38,322 nucleotides of DNA from Rhizobium ruizarguesonis (lineage in GTDB: Bacteria; Pseudomonadota; Alphaproteobacteria; Rhizobiales; Rhizobiaceae): the NCBI RefSeq assembly GCF_012349115.1, contig NZ_PQIG01000112.1, positions 1 through 38,322 of the forward strand, written 5' to 3'. Both the position numbers and the translations under genes were made by a program. Of this stretch, positions 1 to 8,777 are shown piece by piece; the first letter of the stretch is position 1; each line of letters opens with the position of its first letter. The notes under the pieces were generated by a model. The model ran no database searches. It worked only from the letters and a program-made list of their open reading frames with translations, and was not told the origin of the DNA.

Positions 1-1
1 C

Positions 2-107
2 TGCATCATTCCTTAAATCGGAATCGATGTAAGGATAAAATTATGCGGCGATTCAAAGTGTTACAGCGTCCTTTGCGCGTCTGAAAAAGACGCGCGGCGC
101 TGTAATA
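2..107. repeat. Rhizobial palindromic intergenic repeat, copy 1
   Basis: AT-rich palindrome (ccttaaatcg gaatcgatgtaagg) flanked by TGCAT/ATGCG ends, followed by a second stem in which TACAGCG...TGCGCGTC pairs with GACGCGC..CGCTGTA around an A-rich loop. A copy with about 90% identity by eye lies at 38203-38306, and diverged relatives at 32105-32150 and 37358-37436. It sits just downstream of the sulfatase gene and could help end its transcript. Confidence 0.8.
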
Positions 108-1652
108 TCAGGGCCGGTGCGTCACCGGCCCTCTTTCCGTCAGCTCGGTATAGGCGAGCGTCTGATCGAGATGGCGTGCTCGGAGCGACAGCAGCTTCTC
201 GGCATAGTCGAGCCGTATCGCCGCATAGGCCGGATCCGCCGCGACATTGTCGAGCTCCATCGGATCGTCGGCAAGATTGAAGAGCAGCGGCGGCAAAGCG
301 GTAAAATGCACATATTTGAACCGCGCGTCGCGGATCACCGCGAGATTGCATTCGTTGGGCCGCAGCCGGAAATGCTGCTCGGCCTCGCCATGCGCAATGT
401 CGCGGAAATCGAATTCCCAGAATGCCGCGTCCCGCCAGCCCTGTCCGCTCCCACCCCTGACAAACGGCATGAGCGATCGGCCATCGAGCCCGTTCTTTGC
501 GTCGATGCCGAGCCTTTGGCAAAGTGTCGGAAAAATATCCGCAGCGCTGGTGAATTTGTCGACGACCCCACCCGCAGCACTGCTTGCGGGATCGCGGATC
601 ACCAGCGGAATATGATAGCTGCCATCGAAGAAACCGCCCTTGCCGAGCATCCAATGATCGCCCGCCATCTCGGCGTGGTCCGAGGTGAAGACAATAAGCG
701 TGTCGTCCCAGGCGCCCGCATCCTTGAGGGCCTGCCAGATGCGGCCGAGCTGTGCATCGACCTCTGATATCATGCCGTAATAGATCGCCCGGATCGCGGC
801 AAAATCCTCGGCGTTCCAGCCGCTGAGCGGCCCCGTTGCACGGTGGATAAAGTTGCCCTTGTCAGAGCGTGGCATGGCATAGGCGAGATAGGGGTGACTG
901 TTCTGTTCCGCTTCGCGGTTTGCCGCGCGCGCAAAAGCCGGTCCCTCGCCCGGCGTGAACGTTCGATTGAACGGCTCCGGCACGGAGAATGGCGGATGCG
1001 GACGTAAGAAAGAGACATGCGCAAACCACGGCCTGTCCTGTTCGCCCATCCAGCGGATGAACTCGCCGGCCAGAAAAGCCGTCTGGGTCTCATCGCGCGA
1101 ATAGGCCGGTGACGCATCGGAAATGTCTCCGGCTCCAGCACCGACCGGAATATGGATATCGCGGCTGACGGCATCCACGTGGCCACGGGACCTGAGCCAG
1201 GAGAGCCATTGTCTTTCGTGCTCGGGCAGAAGCTGGCGGGCCGTAAAACCCGGCAGCACGCCTTCATAACTCGTCAGATGCGGATCGCCGGTATCCATCC
1301 CGCGCGGATCGGGCGCCGTATCCGTGTAGCCGAACAGCGTCGGGTCGTATCCCGCCCGCCGGGCCGCCAGCGCCAGATTGTCGAAGCGGGCATCGAGCGG
1401 CGAACCGTTGCGGCAGACGCGGTGGTTCATCTGATAGAGACCGGTATAGAGTGTGGCCCGCGCCGGTGAGCAGGGCGCCGCCCCGGCATAGTGCCGCCGG
1501 AAGAGGGTGCCTTCGCGCGCCAGCGCATCGACACCAGGCGTCTTTACGCAGCCATGACCGACAGCCGACAGGCAATCGCCGCGCCACTGGTCCGCCGTGA
1601 TCAGCAGGATGTTCGGCCGGCGCGCCTTCTCAATGCTGGTTGGATTTTGCAT
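108..1652 (-). CDS. Sulfatase (alkaline-phosphatase superfamily, Cys-type)
   Basis: Hydrolyses sulfate (possibly choline-sulfate, aryl-sulfate or phosphonate) esters; the substrate cannot be read from sequence. About 514 residues, a usual sulfatase length. The N-terminus has NILLITADQWRGD with the metal-binding Asp at about 21. CSPAR at 61-65 matches the C-x-P-x-R signature, where Cys is converted to formylglycine by an activating enzyme. FTSDHAEMAGDH supplies further metal ligands. No signal peptide is obvious, so it is probably cytoplasmic. The ATG at 1652 overlaps the galE 3' end by 23 bp. A longer frame reaching 1718 would run deeper into galE and is less likely. The last codons lie in a GC-rich hairpin (110-132). 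Family confidence is high; start and substrate are uncertain. Confidence 0.88.
   Translation of the reverse strand: MQNPTSIEKARRPNILLITADQWRGDCLSAVGHGCVKTPGVDALAREGTLFRRHYAGAAPCSPARATLYTGLYQMNHRVCRNGSPLDARFDNLALAARRAGYDPTLFGYTDTAPDPRGMDTGDPHLTSYEGVLPGFTARQLLPEHERQWLSWLRSRGHVDAVSRDIHIPVGAGAGDISDASPAYSRDETQTAFLAGEFIRWMGEQDRPWFAHVSFLRPHPPFSVPEPFNRTFTPGEGPAFARAANREAEQNSHPYLAYAMPRSDKGNFIHRATGPLSGWNAEDFAAIRAIYYGMISEVDAQLGRIWQALKDAGAWDDTLIVFTSDHAEMAGDHWMLGKGGFFDGSYHIPLVIRDPASSAAGGVVDKFTSAADIFPTLCQRLGIDAKNGLDGRSLMPFVRGGSGQGWRDAAFWEFDFRDIAHGEAEQHFRLRPNECNLAVIRDARFKYVHFTALPPLLFNLADDPMELDNVAADPAYAAIRLDYAEKLLSLRARHLDQTLAYTELTERGPVTHRP
110..132 (-). terminator. Hairpin over the sulfatase stop codon
   Basis: AGGGCCGGTG and CACCGGCCCT form a perfect 10-bp stem with a 3-nt loop, overlapping the stop codon of the sulfatase gene. 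No strong U-tract follows on the minus strand (GATATTACAG), so this may be a weak terminator or a 3' stabilising stem. Confidence 0.45.
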
Positions 1653-2613
1653 GCCAGTCCCAGGCGGAGCGGATGATCTCAGACAGATCATACTGCGGCA
1701 CCCAGCCGAGCACATCACGCGCCTTGTCGTTATTGGCGACCAGCGTGTGCGAATCGCCTTCGCGCCGGCCGATATATTCGACCGGGAAAGGCAGGTTCGA
1801 CACCTCCTCGATCGCGCCGAGCAATTCCTTGACTGTCGTGCCGGTGCCGGTTCCGAGGTTGAGCGCGACGGAATCGCCGCCCTTCAGCAGATATTCGACG
1901 GCGCGGACATGCGCATCGGCAAGATCTAGCACGTGGATATAGTCGCGCACACAGGTGCCGTCGCGTGTCTCGTAATCGCTGCCGAACACCTTGAAACCCT
2001 GGCGGCGGCCGAGTGCCGCGTCGATCGCCAGGGGTATCGCATGCGTTTCCGGCTGGTGCCATTCGCCGATCCGGCCCTCGAAATCGGCGCCGGCCGCATT
2101 GAAATAGCGCAGCACCACCGAGCGCAGGCTCCTGTACTGGTCGTAATCGGCAAGCGCCTGTTCGACGATATATTTCGTTCGCCCGTAGGGATTGATCGGC
2201 ACCTGCCGATGCGTCTCGTCGAGCGGCACGCTCTGCGGCAGGCCGTAGGTGGCGCAGGTGGAGGAGAAGACGAAGGCGTTGATGCCGGCCGCCTGTGCCG
2301 CCGAAAGCAGCGTCAACGTGCCGATCACATTGTTCTCGTAGAAGGAAACCGGATCCTTGACCGATTCGCCGACTTCGATCAGCGCCGCGAAATGCAGGAT
2401 CGCCGCCGGCTTGTGTTTGGCCAGCACTTCATCCAGCCGGGCGCGATCGCGAATATCGCCTTCCTCGGCCGGCCCCCATTTGACGAACTCGCGATGACCG
2501 TTCGAAAAATTATCGAAGACGACAGGCGTATAACCCTTGTTCGCCAGGTCGAGGCACGTATGCGAGCCGATATAGCCGGCGCCGCCGACGACAAGAACCG
2601 TTTCACCTGCCAT
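1630..2613 (-). CDS. galE: UDP-glucose 4-epimerase
   Basis: Interconverts UDP-glucose and UDP-galactose, feeding galactose into exopolysaccharide and lipopolysaccharide; rhizobia often call this gene exoB. 327 residues, normal for an extended short-chain dehydrogenase epimerase. The Rossmann motif GGAGYIGSH lies at 10-18, the Ser/Thr of FVFSSTCATYG near 118, and the catalytic Tyr-x-x-x-Lys (YGRTK) at 143-147. The ATG at 2613 is preceded by AAGGGTGG. The downstream sulfatase start lies inside its 3' end, suggesting a two-gene transcript. I see no clear promoter in the 260 bp upstream. Confidence 0.95.
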   Translation of the reverse strand: MAGETVLVVGGAGYIGSHTCLDLANKGYTPVVFDNFSNGHREFVKWGPAEEGDIRDRARLDEVLAKHKPAAILHFAALIEVGESVKDPVSFYENNVIGTLTLLSAAQAAGINAFVFSSTCATYGLPQSVPLDETHRQVPINPYGRTKYIVEQALADYDQYRSLRSVVLRYFNAAGADFEGRIGEWHQPETHAIPLAIDAALGRRQGFKVFGSDYETRDGTCVRDYIHVLDLADAHVRAVEYLLKGGDSVALNLGTGTGTTVKELLGAIEEVSNLPFPVEYIGRREGDSHTLVANNDKARDVLGWVPQYDLSEIIRSAWDWHAKSNQH

Positions 2614-2876
2614 GCACCACCCTTATTGTTCACGAGAGATGAGAGAAACCTAGACGAGATACACGTCAATAAAAAGAAGGAACTGCGATCGGCGTCAACG
2701 GACAATACGTCAAATGCCGATCCCCGCTCGACCGGGCGCGATCCGCCACCCTGCATTTGTGCCGGATCAGGAAGAAACATGAATTATTCGCGTGATTTGC
2801 ATAACGGCCCGATCTAAGGGGCTTGCACCACATGTGATGATCAACGGTCTGCAGCCATCAGGCAGGGAGAGCGCGA

Positions 2877-3521
2877 ATGAGGAAGGCATTGGTCGTTTGG
2901 GGCGGCTGGCAAGGTCATGAACCGGAGCAATGCGCCGATATCGTCGCCGATCTCCTGCGCGAGGATGACTTTGCCGTCGAGGTAACCGGCGATCTCGGCG
3001 TGTTCGGATCTCCGACGCTGGCGAAGACCGATCTGCTGGTGCCCATCATTACCGGCGAAACGCTCGAAAAGCCTCATGCCGCTGCCCTGGTCGAAGCGGT
3101 GCGCGGCGGGCTTGGGCTTGCCGGCCATCACGGCGCACTCGCCACGTCCTTCAAGGAAAGCGCCCCTTTCCGTTATGTCTCCGGCGTCACCTGGGTCGCC
3201 CATCCCGGCAACATCATCGACTTCCGCGTCGCCGTCACCCGCCAGGACGATCCCGTCATGGAGGGCATTCCGGACTTCGACTATCGTTCGGAGCAATATT
3301 ACCTCCACTATGATCCCACAGTCGAAATCCTTGCGACCACCACCTTCACCGGCGCCTACGATCCGGTAGCCCGCAATGTCGTGATGCCCGTCGTCTTCAA
3401 GCGCCATTTCGGCGCCGGTCGCATCTTCTATTCCGCCCTCGGCCATGTCGCTGCCGAATTCGACCATCCCTATATGCCCCTCATCCTGCGGCGTGGCCTG
3501 AGCTGGGCCGCACGCCAGTAG
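2877..3521 (+). CDS. ThuA-like domain protein (trehalose-utilisation family)
   Basis: A 214-residue single-domain protein of the ThuA class, with a class I glutamine-amidotransferase-like fold. Visible features are the N-terminal strand KALVVWGGWQGHEPEQC, the AGHHGALA turn near residue 82 at the place of the nucleophile elbow, and the C-terminal strand GRIFYSALGH. ThuA of Sinorhizobium takes part in trehalose catabolism, but many paralogues have unknown substrates. No trehalose transporter or sugar dehydrogenase lies beside it here. A GGGAGAG Shine-Dalgarno sequence precedes the ATG. It is divergent from galE and seems to be a single-gene unit. Confidence 0.85.
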   Translation: MRKALVVWGGWQGHEPEQCADIVADLLREDDFAVEVTGDLGVFGSPTLAKTDLLVPIITGETLEKPHAAALVEAVRGGLGLAGHHGALATSFKESAPFRYVSGVTWVAHPGNIIDFRVAVTRQDDPVMEGIPDFDYRSEQYYLHYDPTVEILATTTFTGAYDPVARNVVMPVVFKRHFGAGRIFYSALGHVAAEFDHPYMPLILRRGLSWAARQ

Positions 3522-3681
3522 CGCCAGGACGAGCCGCACGCCGGCAAATGCCGACCGGCGGCGACAGCCGGGCGACGTCGGCCGCTAAGAATGAGCATTT
3601 CAAGCTGCAGGGCAGCCTCGCCCGATCGGCCGGCACGGGTGAGCGCTTGCCGATCACCTGCCCGCGCCATAATTTGCCCGG

Positions 3682-4251
3682 ATGCAGGATCGCTTCTCTT
3701 TCTTTCCCGCCACCGCCGACCGCCTGGCCGATATAGAAGCGGTCTTCGACGATTGCGCCGACGGCCGGAATTGTCGCTGCGCTTACTGGTATCGTCCGAA
3801 TGCCGACTACAAGGCAGGATGGGGCGAGGGAAATCGCAACTGGTTCCGAAGCCTCGTCGCCGAACCGCGCCCGCCCGGCATTCTCGGCTATCACGAGAAT
3901 GAACCGGCCGGATGGTGCGGCGTCGCGCCGCGCGTCGTGTTCGATCGCCTGCGCCGTTCAAAACCCTTTGCTCCGGTCGATGACAGGCCGGTCTGGTCGA
4001 TCAATTGCTTCATCGTCTGCAAACCGTTCCGGCAGCGGGGATTATCGCGATTATTGCTGAAACATGCCGTCGAATTTGCGCGGGCAAACGGCGCCGAATG
4101 TCTCGAGGCCTATCCTGTCGATCAGGCAGCCCGTGCTTCGAACGGAGCCGAGCTCTATCCGGGAACGCTATCGATGTTTCTGGATGCCGGTTTCGTCGAA
4201 GTGGCAAGACGCCTGTCGGCAAGACCCGTCGTCCGCCTGGAATGCCGCTGA
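3682..4251 (+). CDS. GNAT family N-acetyltransferase
   Basis: 189 residues. The acetyl-CoA-binding core reads NCFIVCKPFRQRGLSRLLL at about residues 110-128 (the R/Q-x-x-G-x-A/G motif with RQRGLS), followed by a helix and MFLDAGFVEVAR, typical of motif B. The N-terminal half carries several Cys residues (CADGRNCRC), unusual for the fold. Substrate unknown. No strong Shine-Dalgarno sequence precedes the ATG, so the start is only the best available. It lies 160 bp after the ThuA-like gene; co-transcription is possible. Confidence 0.8.
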   Translation: MQDRFSFFPATADRLADIEAVFDDCADGRNCRCAYWYRPNADYKAGWGEGNRNWFRSLVAEPRPPGILGYHENEPAGWCGVAPRVVFDRLRRSKPFAPVDDRPVWSINCFIVCKPFRQRGLSRLLLKHAVEFARANGAECLEAYPVDQAARASNGAELYPGTLSMFLDAGFVEVARRLSARPVVRLECR

Positions 4252-4284
4252 ATATTTCGGCACTCAGGGGAGTGGCAACACGGT

Positions 4285-4539
4285 CTAGCGAGCCACTTTG
4301 ATCTGCCGGTCGTTCTCGACGGCGGGGGCCGCTTCGTCATAGATCCGCATCAGCCGCCCGGCTGCCTTCAGCTTCTCGATGAGATCGTTTCCATCAGGCG
4401 AGGCCTTCGTCAGCTCCAGCTGCTCGAATTCCCTCAGCGCCTGCGCCCAATGGCTTTCCCCGCGCCCGTCCGGCCTGCCTTCCGATTCCCATAGCGAATA
4501 AGCGCGCTGGCTGACCCAGGCGTCTTTATTATGACTCAT
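4285..4539 (-). CDS. DUF2934 domain protein
   Basis: Small protein of 84 residues. The first half reads AWVSQRAYSLWESEGRPDGR followed by HWAQAL, the pattern of DUF2934, a short domain of unknown function common in rhizobia. The tail is rich in charged residues. I chose the ATG at 4539 (MSHNKDAW), preceded by a GGGG-type Shine-Dalgarno sequence. A further in-frame start at 4569 would add ten residues that do not resemble the family. It is convergent with the GNAT gene. Confidence 0.8.
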   Translation of the reverse strand: MSHNKDAWVSQRAYSLWESEGRPDGRGESHWAQALREFEQLELTKASPDGNDLIEKLKAAGRLMRIYDEAAPAVENDRQIKVAR

Positions 4540-4738
4540 AATCAACCCCAGCGAGAAATTTGGAAGCAATATTCGACAGGCAACAAGGTGCCAAAACCGG
4601 CTTTAGGAGTCGTTACGAGGCAGCGTTAGTTTTTAGCTAATAGCGAGGCGCCGAAGGATTATACCGTGCACACATTCCGGACCTTGGCCTCGTACCGCCT
4701 GCAGGGTAGGGTCATCGCAGAAACGACAGCGATGACCG

Positions 4739-6175
4739 ATGGCAGCCAAGACAACACTCAATGCGAAGAATCTCGAATCCCTTGGTGCGCCGCGCCTTGC
4801 CGAGCTGCTGGTCGAGATCAGCATGGGCAGTGCTGCCCACAAGCGACGGCTTCGAATGGAGCTTGCCGGCAACCACGGCAGCGCCGAGGTGGCGCGTGAG
4901 GTGCGAAAGCGGCTTGCCAGCATTGCCCGCGCTCGCACCCTCATCAACTGGCGCAAAGTGAAAGCGCTGAAGAGTGATCTCGAAACGCAGCGCAAGACGA
5001 TCACAGAGACCGTTGCCGCCGATGATCCCCAGGAGGCTTTCGAACTGATATGGCAGTTCCTCGCCCTGGCGAATTCGATCTTTGAGAGATCCAGCGACAG
5101 CAGCAGTTCTCTCATCGAAAGTTTTCATCAGGCTTGCGAGGATGCTGCCGCAATCGCCGCGTCCACCAAGATCGCCTCCAATGTCCTGGCCGAGAAGGTG
5201 TTCAAAGCCGTGCAAGACGATGGCTACGGCCAATACGACAACCTGATTGCGGCGATGGCGCCAGCTCTCGGCAAGGATGGTCTCGATTGCTTAAAGACCC
5301 TCTTCGTCCAATGGTCCAAGGAGCCGAAAGACAAGCCGGCGGAGGACAAGCGCGAGATCATCGGCTGGGGCAGCGTAGGTCCCCTTTACGAGGATGAGAT
5401 CGCCGACACTCAGCGAGATCTGACGGTGCGCATAGCCTTGCAGGAAATTGCCGACGCCCAGGGCGATGTTGATGCCTACATCGCTCAGCAATCTGAGAAA
5501 ACGCGCAAGATGCCGATGATAGCGGCCGACGTCGCCAATCGCCTGGTCTCGGCCGGCCGAGCCAAGGAAGCACTTGAGGTGCTGAATGGGGTCGATACGA
5601 CAGGCCAGGCCGACAGGCCATTCGAATGGCAGCTCGCGCGCGTCGAGACGCTCGAGGCCCTGGGGCGCGCGGAGGAGGCGCAGTCCTACAGGTGGACATG
5701 TTTCGAGCAGTCGCTGCATGGCGAGCACCTCAAGGCTTTCCTCAAGCGGCTGCCGGATTTCGACGATCTTGAGGCCGAGGAGAAGGCATTCGCTTATGCC
5801 CAGGCTTTCCCGGACGTCCACCAGGCACTTGCATTTTTCCTGAATTGGCCGGCACCTGCCGAGGCAGCGAAACTCGTGATGAGGCGGAAGGCGGAACTGG
5901 ATGGCAATCTCTATGAGCTTATGCCGCCGGCGGCCGAAGCTCTGGCGGAGAAACATCCGCTTGCGGCAACCATCCTCTTGCGCTCCATGATCGATTTCGC
6001 GCTCGATAGCGGCCGGTCCAGCCGCTATAAGCATGCTGCGAGGCATCTTGCGGACTGCGCATCGCTTGCGCCTCATATCAATGACTTCGGCAACACAAGA
6101 CCCCATGACATCTATGTCGCAGAACTTAAGCGTCGACACGGCAAGAGGCATGGCTTCTGGAGCCTGGTGACCTAA
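4739..6175 (+). CDS. DUF6880 family protein, function unknown
   Basis: 478 residues, soluble and largely alpha-helical, with no signal peptide or membrane segment. The whole length looks like the DUF6880 family: an N-terminal Lys/Arg-rich helical part (KKLESLGAPRLAELL-like, then GSAAHKRRLRMELAG) and a long set of TPR-like helical hairpins (LVSAGRAKEALEVLNG, LEALGRAEEAQSY). The repeats suggest protein-protein contacts. The ATG at 4739 lacks a strong Shine-Dalgarno sequence; an ATG at 4733 in the same frame is equally possible. It stands 36 bp before the DsbA-like gene and may share its transcript. Confidence 0.8.
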   Translation: MAAKTTLNAKNLESLGAPRLAELLVEISMGSAAHKRRLRMELAGNHGSAEVAREVRKRLASIARARTLINWRKVKALKSDLETQRKTITETVAADDPQEAFELIWQFLALANSIFERSSDSSSSLIESFHQACEDAAAIAASTKIASNVLAEKVFKAVQDDGYGQYDNLIAAMAPALGKDGLDCLKTLFVQWSKEPKDKPAEDKREIIGWGSVGPLYEDEIADTQRDLTVRIALQEIADAQGDVDAYIAQQSEKTRKMPMIAADVANRLVSAGRAKEALEVLNGVDTTGQADRPFEWQLARVETLEALGRAEEAQSYRWTCFEQSLHGEHLKAFLKRLPDFDDLEAEEKAFAYAQAFPDVHQALAFFLNWPAPAEAAKLVMRRKAELDGNLYELMPPAAEALAEKHPLAATILLRSMIDFALDSGRSSRYKHAARHLADCASLAPHINDFGNTRPHDIYVAELKRRHGKRHGFWSLVT

Positions 6176-6211
6176 GTCGCTGCGGATGCTTTACCTTCAG
6201 AGAGGAATTCC

Positions 6212-6772
6212 ATGACGACCACTTCCTGGCATGCAGATCCACTCACTTGGGGCAACGGACCCCGCATCTTCGAAGCCTTTTTGGAGCCGACTTGCCCCTA
6301 TTCGGTCAGAGCGTTCAACAAGCTTGACGAACTGCTCGGCCAGGCCGGCGAAGACAAGATCACCGTGAAGATCCGCCTGCAGTCGCAACCCTGGCATATG
6401 TATTCGGGTGTCCTCGTCCGCTGCATCATCGCAGCCTCAACGCTGGAAGGTGGCAAGCAGACAGCAAAGAAGGTGATATCAGCCATCGCCGCCCATCGCG
6501 AAGAATTCGAATTCGAGCGTCATGCCGGCGGCCCGAATATGGATGTGACGCCGAACCAGATCATCGAGCGCCTGGAAGGCTACAGCGGCGTCAAGCTGAA
6601 GGAAGCCTTCGCAATCCCGGATCTTGACCGGGAGATCAAATGGCACTGCAAATATGCCCGGCAAAATGGCATCCATGTCTCGCCGACCTTCATGATCGAC
6701 GGGCTGGTGCAGGCTGACATGAGCAGCGGTGATGAGGTTGGAGTCTGGGTGAAGAAGGCACTGGGCAACTGA
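6212..6772 (+). CDS. DsbA-family thioredoxin-like protein with CPYS motif
   Basis: 186 residues with a thioredoxin fold of the DsbA/DSBA-like type. The N-terminal strand and active-site turn read FLEPTCPYS, with Cys28-Pro-Tyr-Ser31 where most DsbA proteins have CPYC or CPHC. The cis-Pro loop is VSPTFMIDG near residue 147. A single Cys points to a monothiol, glutathione-linked or isomerase-like role rather than a classical oxidase. There is no signal peptide, so it is probably cytoplasmic. The Shine-Dalgarno sequence AGAGGAA is well placed. Partner unknown; the upstream neighbour is the DUF6880 gene. Confidence 0.82.
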   Translation: MTTTSWHADPLTWGNGPRIFEAFLEPTCPYSVRAFNKLDELLGQAGEDKITVKIRLQSQPWHMYSGVLVRCIIAASTLEGGKQTAKKVISAIAAHREEFEFERHAGGPNMDVTPNQIIERLEGYSGVKLKEAFAIPDLDREIKWHCKYARQNGIHVSPTFMIDGLVQADMSSGDEVGVWVKKALGN

Positions 6773-6978
6773 CGCTGGCCGAGTGCCAGAGACGGTCCCA
6801 CCCGCTTATTTGTCTCCTGCCATGAATCCCATGCAGGAATCAGTGCAAGCAGCAGGCATTTTCCAACTTTGGACTTCAGGAAACACCGCGGGTGTGGCCC
6901 TGGGATGGATGCGATCCTACCGGCCAGTCATGGAAGTATCCCGGCAGTCACAACGCGCTGATAATCCCGGGAAGCTTA

Positions 6979-7068
6979 TGGCGGAGAGGGTGGGATTTGA
7001 ACCCACGATACCCTTGCAGGTATGCCGCATTTCGAGTGCGGTGCATTCGACCACTCTGCCACCTCTCC
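6979..7068 (-). tRNA. tRNA-Ser (anticodon CGA)
   Basis: The acceptor stem GGAGAGG/CCTCTCC is perfect, with discriminator G and an encoded CCA. The anticodon stem CCGCA/TGCGG encloses CTCGAAA, giving anticodon CGA (7032-7034), which reads UCG. The T-arm is GTGGG-TTCAAAT-CCCAC. The long variable arm (CATACCTGCAAGGGTATC) is the class II feature expected for serine. Length 90 nt. Confidence 0.96.
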
Positions 7069-7163
7069 GCGGTCTGGTCGGCGCTTGTTCGGCGCGGGCG
7101 TTCTCATAACGGGCAAATGACAGGCTGGCAAGCCGAAAAGTCGAAGCATTCCATCCTTTTGCC

Positions 7164-7192
7164 TTGACACCTTTTTGTCACTCGCGTATCTC
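7164..7192 (+). promoter_or_regulatory. Probable sigma-70-type promoter for rplU-rpmA
   Basis: TTGACA (7164-7169), a 17-nt spacer, then TATCTC (7187-7192). This fits the housekeeping promoter of alphaproteobacteria and would give a leader of about 170 nt before rplU. The leader holds a short GC stem, CCCGCG/CGCGGG (7233-7248). I do not recognise a known L21 leader structure. Confidence 0.6.
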
Positions 7193-7372
7193 GGCTGCGC
7201 AATAGGTTTGGAGAAATCCGCACCTTAGCTGTCCCGCGCTCGCGCGGGGCTTCACCGGCAGGAAGAGTTCGAGGATTAGACCTCTGAAATCCCTGCTTAA
7301 CTTCGACTGATAAAAAGACAGCCACCTGCTGGATTAGCGGGGAGCGCTGGAACGAACATGAAAGGATAAAAA

Positions 7373-7690
7373 ATGTTCGCAGTCATCAAGACCGGCGGTA
7401 AACAGTACCGTGTGGCAGCCAACGACGTGCTGACCATCGAAAAGCTGGAAGCCACCGCTGGCGACTCCATTGAATTCACCGAAGTGCTCGTGATCGGCGA
7501 AGGCGCCGACGCTGCGATCGGTGCGCCCTTCGTAACCGGCGCCTCTGTCAAGGCAGAAGTCGTCGAACAGAACCGCGGCAAGAAGGTCATCGCCTTCAAG
7601 AAGCGCCGTCGTCAGAATTCGAAGCGTTCGCGCGGCCATCGTCAGCATCACACGGTCGTCCGTATCACGGACATCGTGGCTGCCAAGTAA
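7373..7690 (+). CDS. rplU: 50S ribosomal protein L21
   Basis: 105 residues, normal length. The start MFAVIKTGGKQYRV and the C-terminal KRRRQNSKRSRGHRQ rRNA-binding stretch are diagnostic of bacterial L21, which binds 23S rRNA near L20. The Shine-Dalgarno sequence AAAGGA sits about 8 nt before the ATG. First gene of the rplU-rpmA operon; rpmA follows after 34 bp. Confidence 0.98.
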   Translation: MFAVIKTGGKQYRVAANDVLTIEKLEATAGDSIEFTEVLVIGEGADAAIGAPFVTGASVKAEVVEQNRGKKVIAFKKRRRQNSKRSRGHRQHHTVVRITDIVAAK

Positions 7691-7724
7691 GATCAACGGG
7701 ACAAGGTTTTAAAGGAGAACTCCA

Positions 7725-7994
7725 ATGGCACACAAAAAAGCTGGCGGTTCATCGCGCAACGGTCGCGATTCTCAGTCCAAGCGCCTTGGCGTGAAGAAGT
7801 TCGGCGGCGAAGCCGTCATCGCAGGCAACATCATCGTGCGTCAGCGCGGTACTGAGTGGCATCCGGGTTCCAACGTCGGCCTCGGCAAGGATCACACGAT
7901 TTTTGCGCTTACCGCCGGCAATGTGAACTACCGAACGAAGGCCAACGGTCGCGTCTACGTGTCTGTCATGCCGAAAGCGGAAGCAGCGGAATAA
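7725..7994 (+). CDS. rpmA: 50S ribosomal protein L27
   Basis: 89 residues, standard size. The N-terminus [16 protein letters not shown] is the flexible tail reaching the peptidyl-transferase centre, followed by [24 protein letters not shown]. The mature-type N-terminus (Ala after Met) shows there is no Firmicute-like pro-peptide. AAAGGAG precedes the ATG. Transcript ends at the strong hairpin at 8065-8097. In many bacteria rplU-rpmA stand just upstream of obgE; here two acetyltransferase genes and an EEP-family gene lie between. Confidence 0.98.
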
Positions 7995-8064
7995 GCCGGT
8001 AGCGCTCAAAAACAGCCGGCGTCTCATCGACCCGGCTGGCCGTATCAGGTTCAGTCTAGAAAAC

Positions 8065-8097
8065 AGGGGAGATGGGGCGCCATCTCCCCTTTTTCTT
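8065..8097 (+). terminator. Rho-independent terminator of rplU-rpmA
   Basis: AGGGGAGATGG and CCATCTCCCCT form a perfect 11-bp stem with a 4-nt loop (ggcg), followed by TTTTTCTTT. Confidence 0.93.
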
Positions 8098-8120
8098 TAC
8101 CCCTCAAGGAGGACTGAACC

Positions 8121-8777
8121 ATGCAAGGCGAATTGTTAAGGGCAGACCAATCACGGTCTCCCCGGGAAGACCAGCGGTCTTCCGAAGAACGGCTGAGGCC
8201 GGAACGGTTAAGGACCGATTGCCCTGTCTTGTTATCGGAAAGGCTCGTCATGCGCGCGCCCCACGAAGAAGACATCGACGCCCTTGCCCATCTCGCCAAT
8301 AACGCCAAAGTCGCCACCATGGTATCGCGTATGCCGCACCCTTATACCGCCGATGATGCTGCTGACTTCGTGCGTCGCACGAAAAATGGCGATATTGGCA
8401 AGTGCGTCTATGCGATCACCAAGGCCGAAAACGGCGCCTTTATCGGCTGCTGCGGCGTCGAGCCGCATGCGGACGGCAAGACCGTCGAGATCGGCTACTG
8501 GCTGGGCGAGCCCTATTGGAACAAGGGTTATACGACCGAGGCCTGCCATGCCCTGGTCGATATGGTGTTCAGAACCCGTCAGGACGTCGATCAAATCGAC
8601 GCCCGTTGCCGGGTCATGAACGTTGCCTCGCGCCGCGTCATCCAGAAGTGCGGCTTCCAGTTCCAGGGATCGGGGCTCGCCGCCTCGTTGGCGCTCGGCA
8701 GCAACGTGCCGGTCGAATGGTACAGGCTCGACCGCAAGACCTGGATGTCCCTCCGAAGCTGGGGGAACATCGCATGA
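8121..8777 (+). CDS. RimJ/RimL-type GNAT N-acetyltransferase (first of pair)
   Basis: 218 residues of the Acetyltransf_3 class. The core begins LSERLVMRAPHEEDIDALA, the acetyl-CoA motif is IGYWLGEPYWNKGYTTEA, and the C-terminal part ends with NVASRRVIQKCGF, the usual N-x-x-S-x-x-x-x-x-K-x-G-F signature. A long polar N-terminal extension (about 35 residues) comes before the domain. AAGGAGG at 8106-8112 is a strong Shine-Dalgarno sequence that fixes the start. The stop overlaps the next ATG by 4 nt (ATGA), so translation is coupled. Substrate unknown: ribosomal-protein N-termini are the family precedent, but antibiotics or amino acids are possible. Confidence 0.88.
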   Translation: MQGELLRADQSRSPREDQRSSEERLRPERLRTDCPVLLSERLVMRAPHEEDIDALAHLANNAKVATMVSRMPHPYTADDAADFVRRTKNGDIGKCVYAITKAENGAFIGCCGVEPHADGKTVEIGYWLGEPYWNKGYTTEACHALVDMVFRTRQDVDQIDARCRVMNVASRRVIQKCGFQFQGSGLAASLALGSNVPVEWYRLDRKTWMSLRSWGNIA

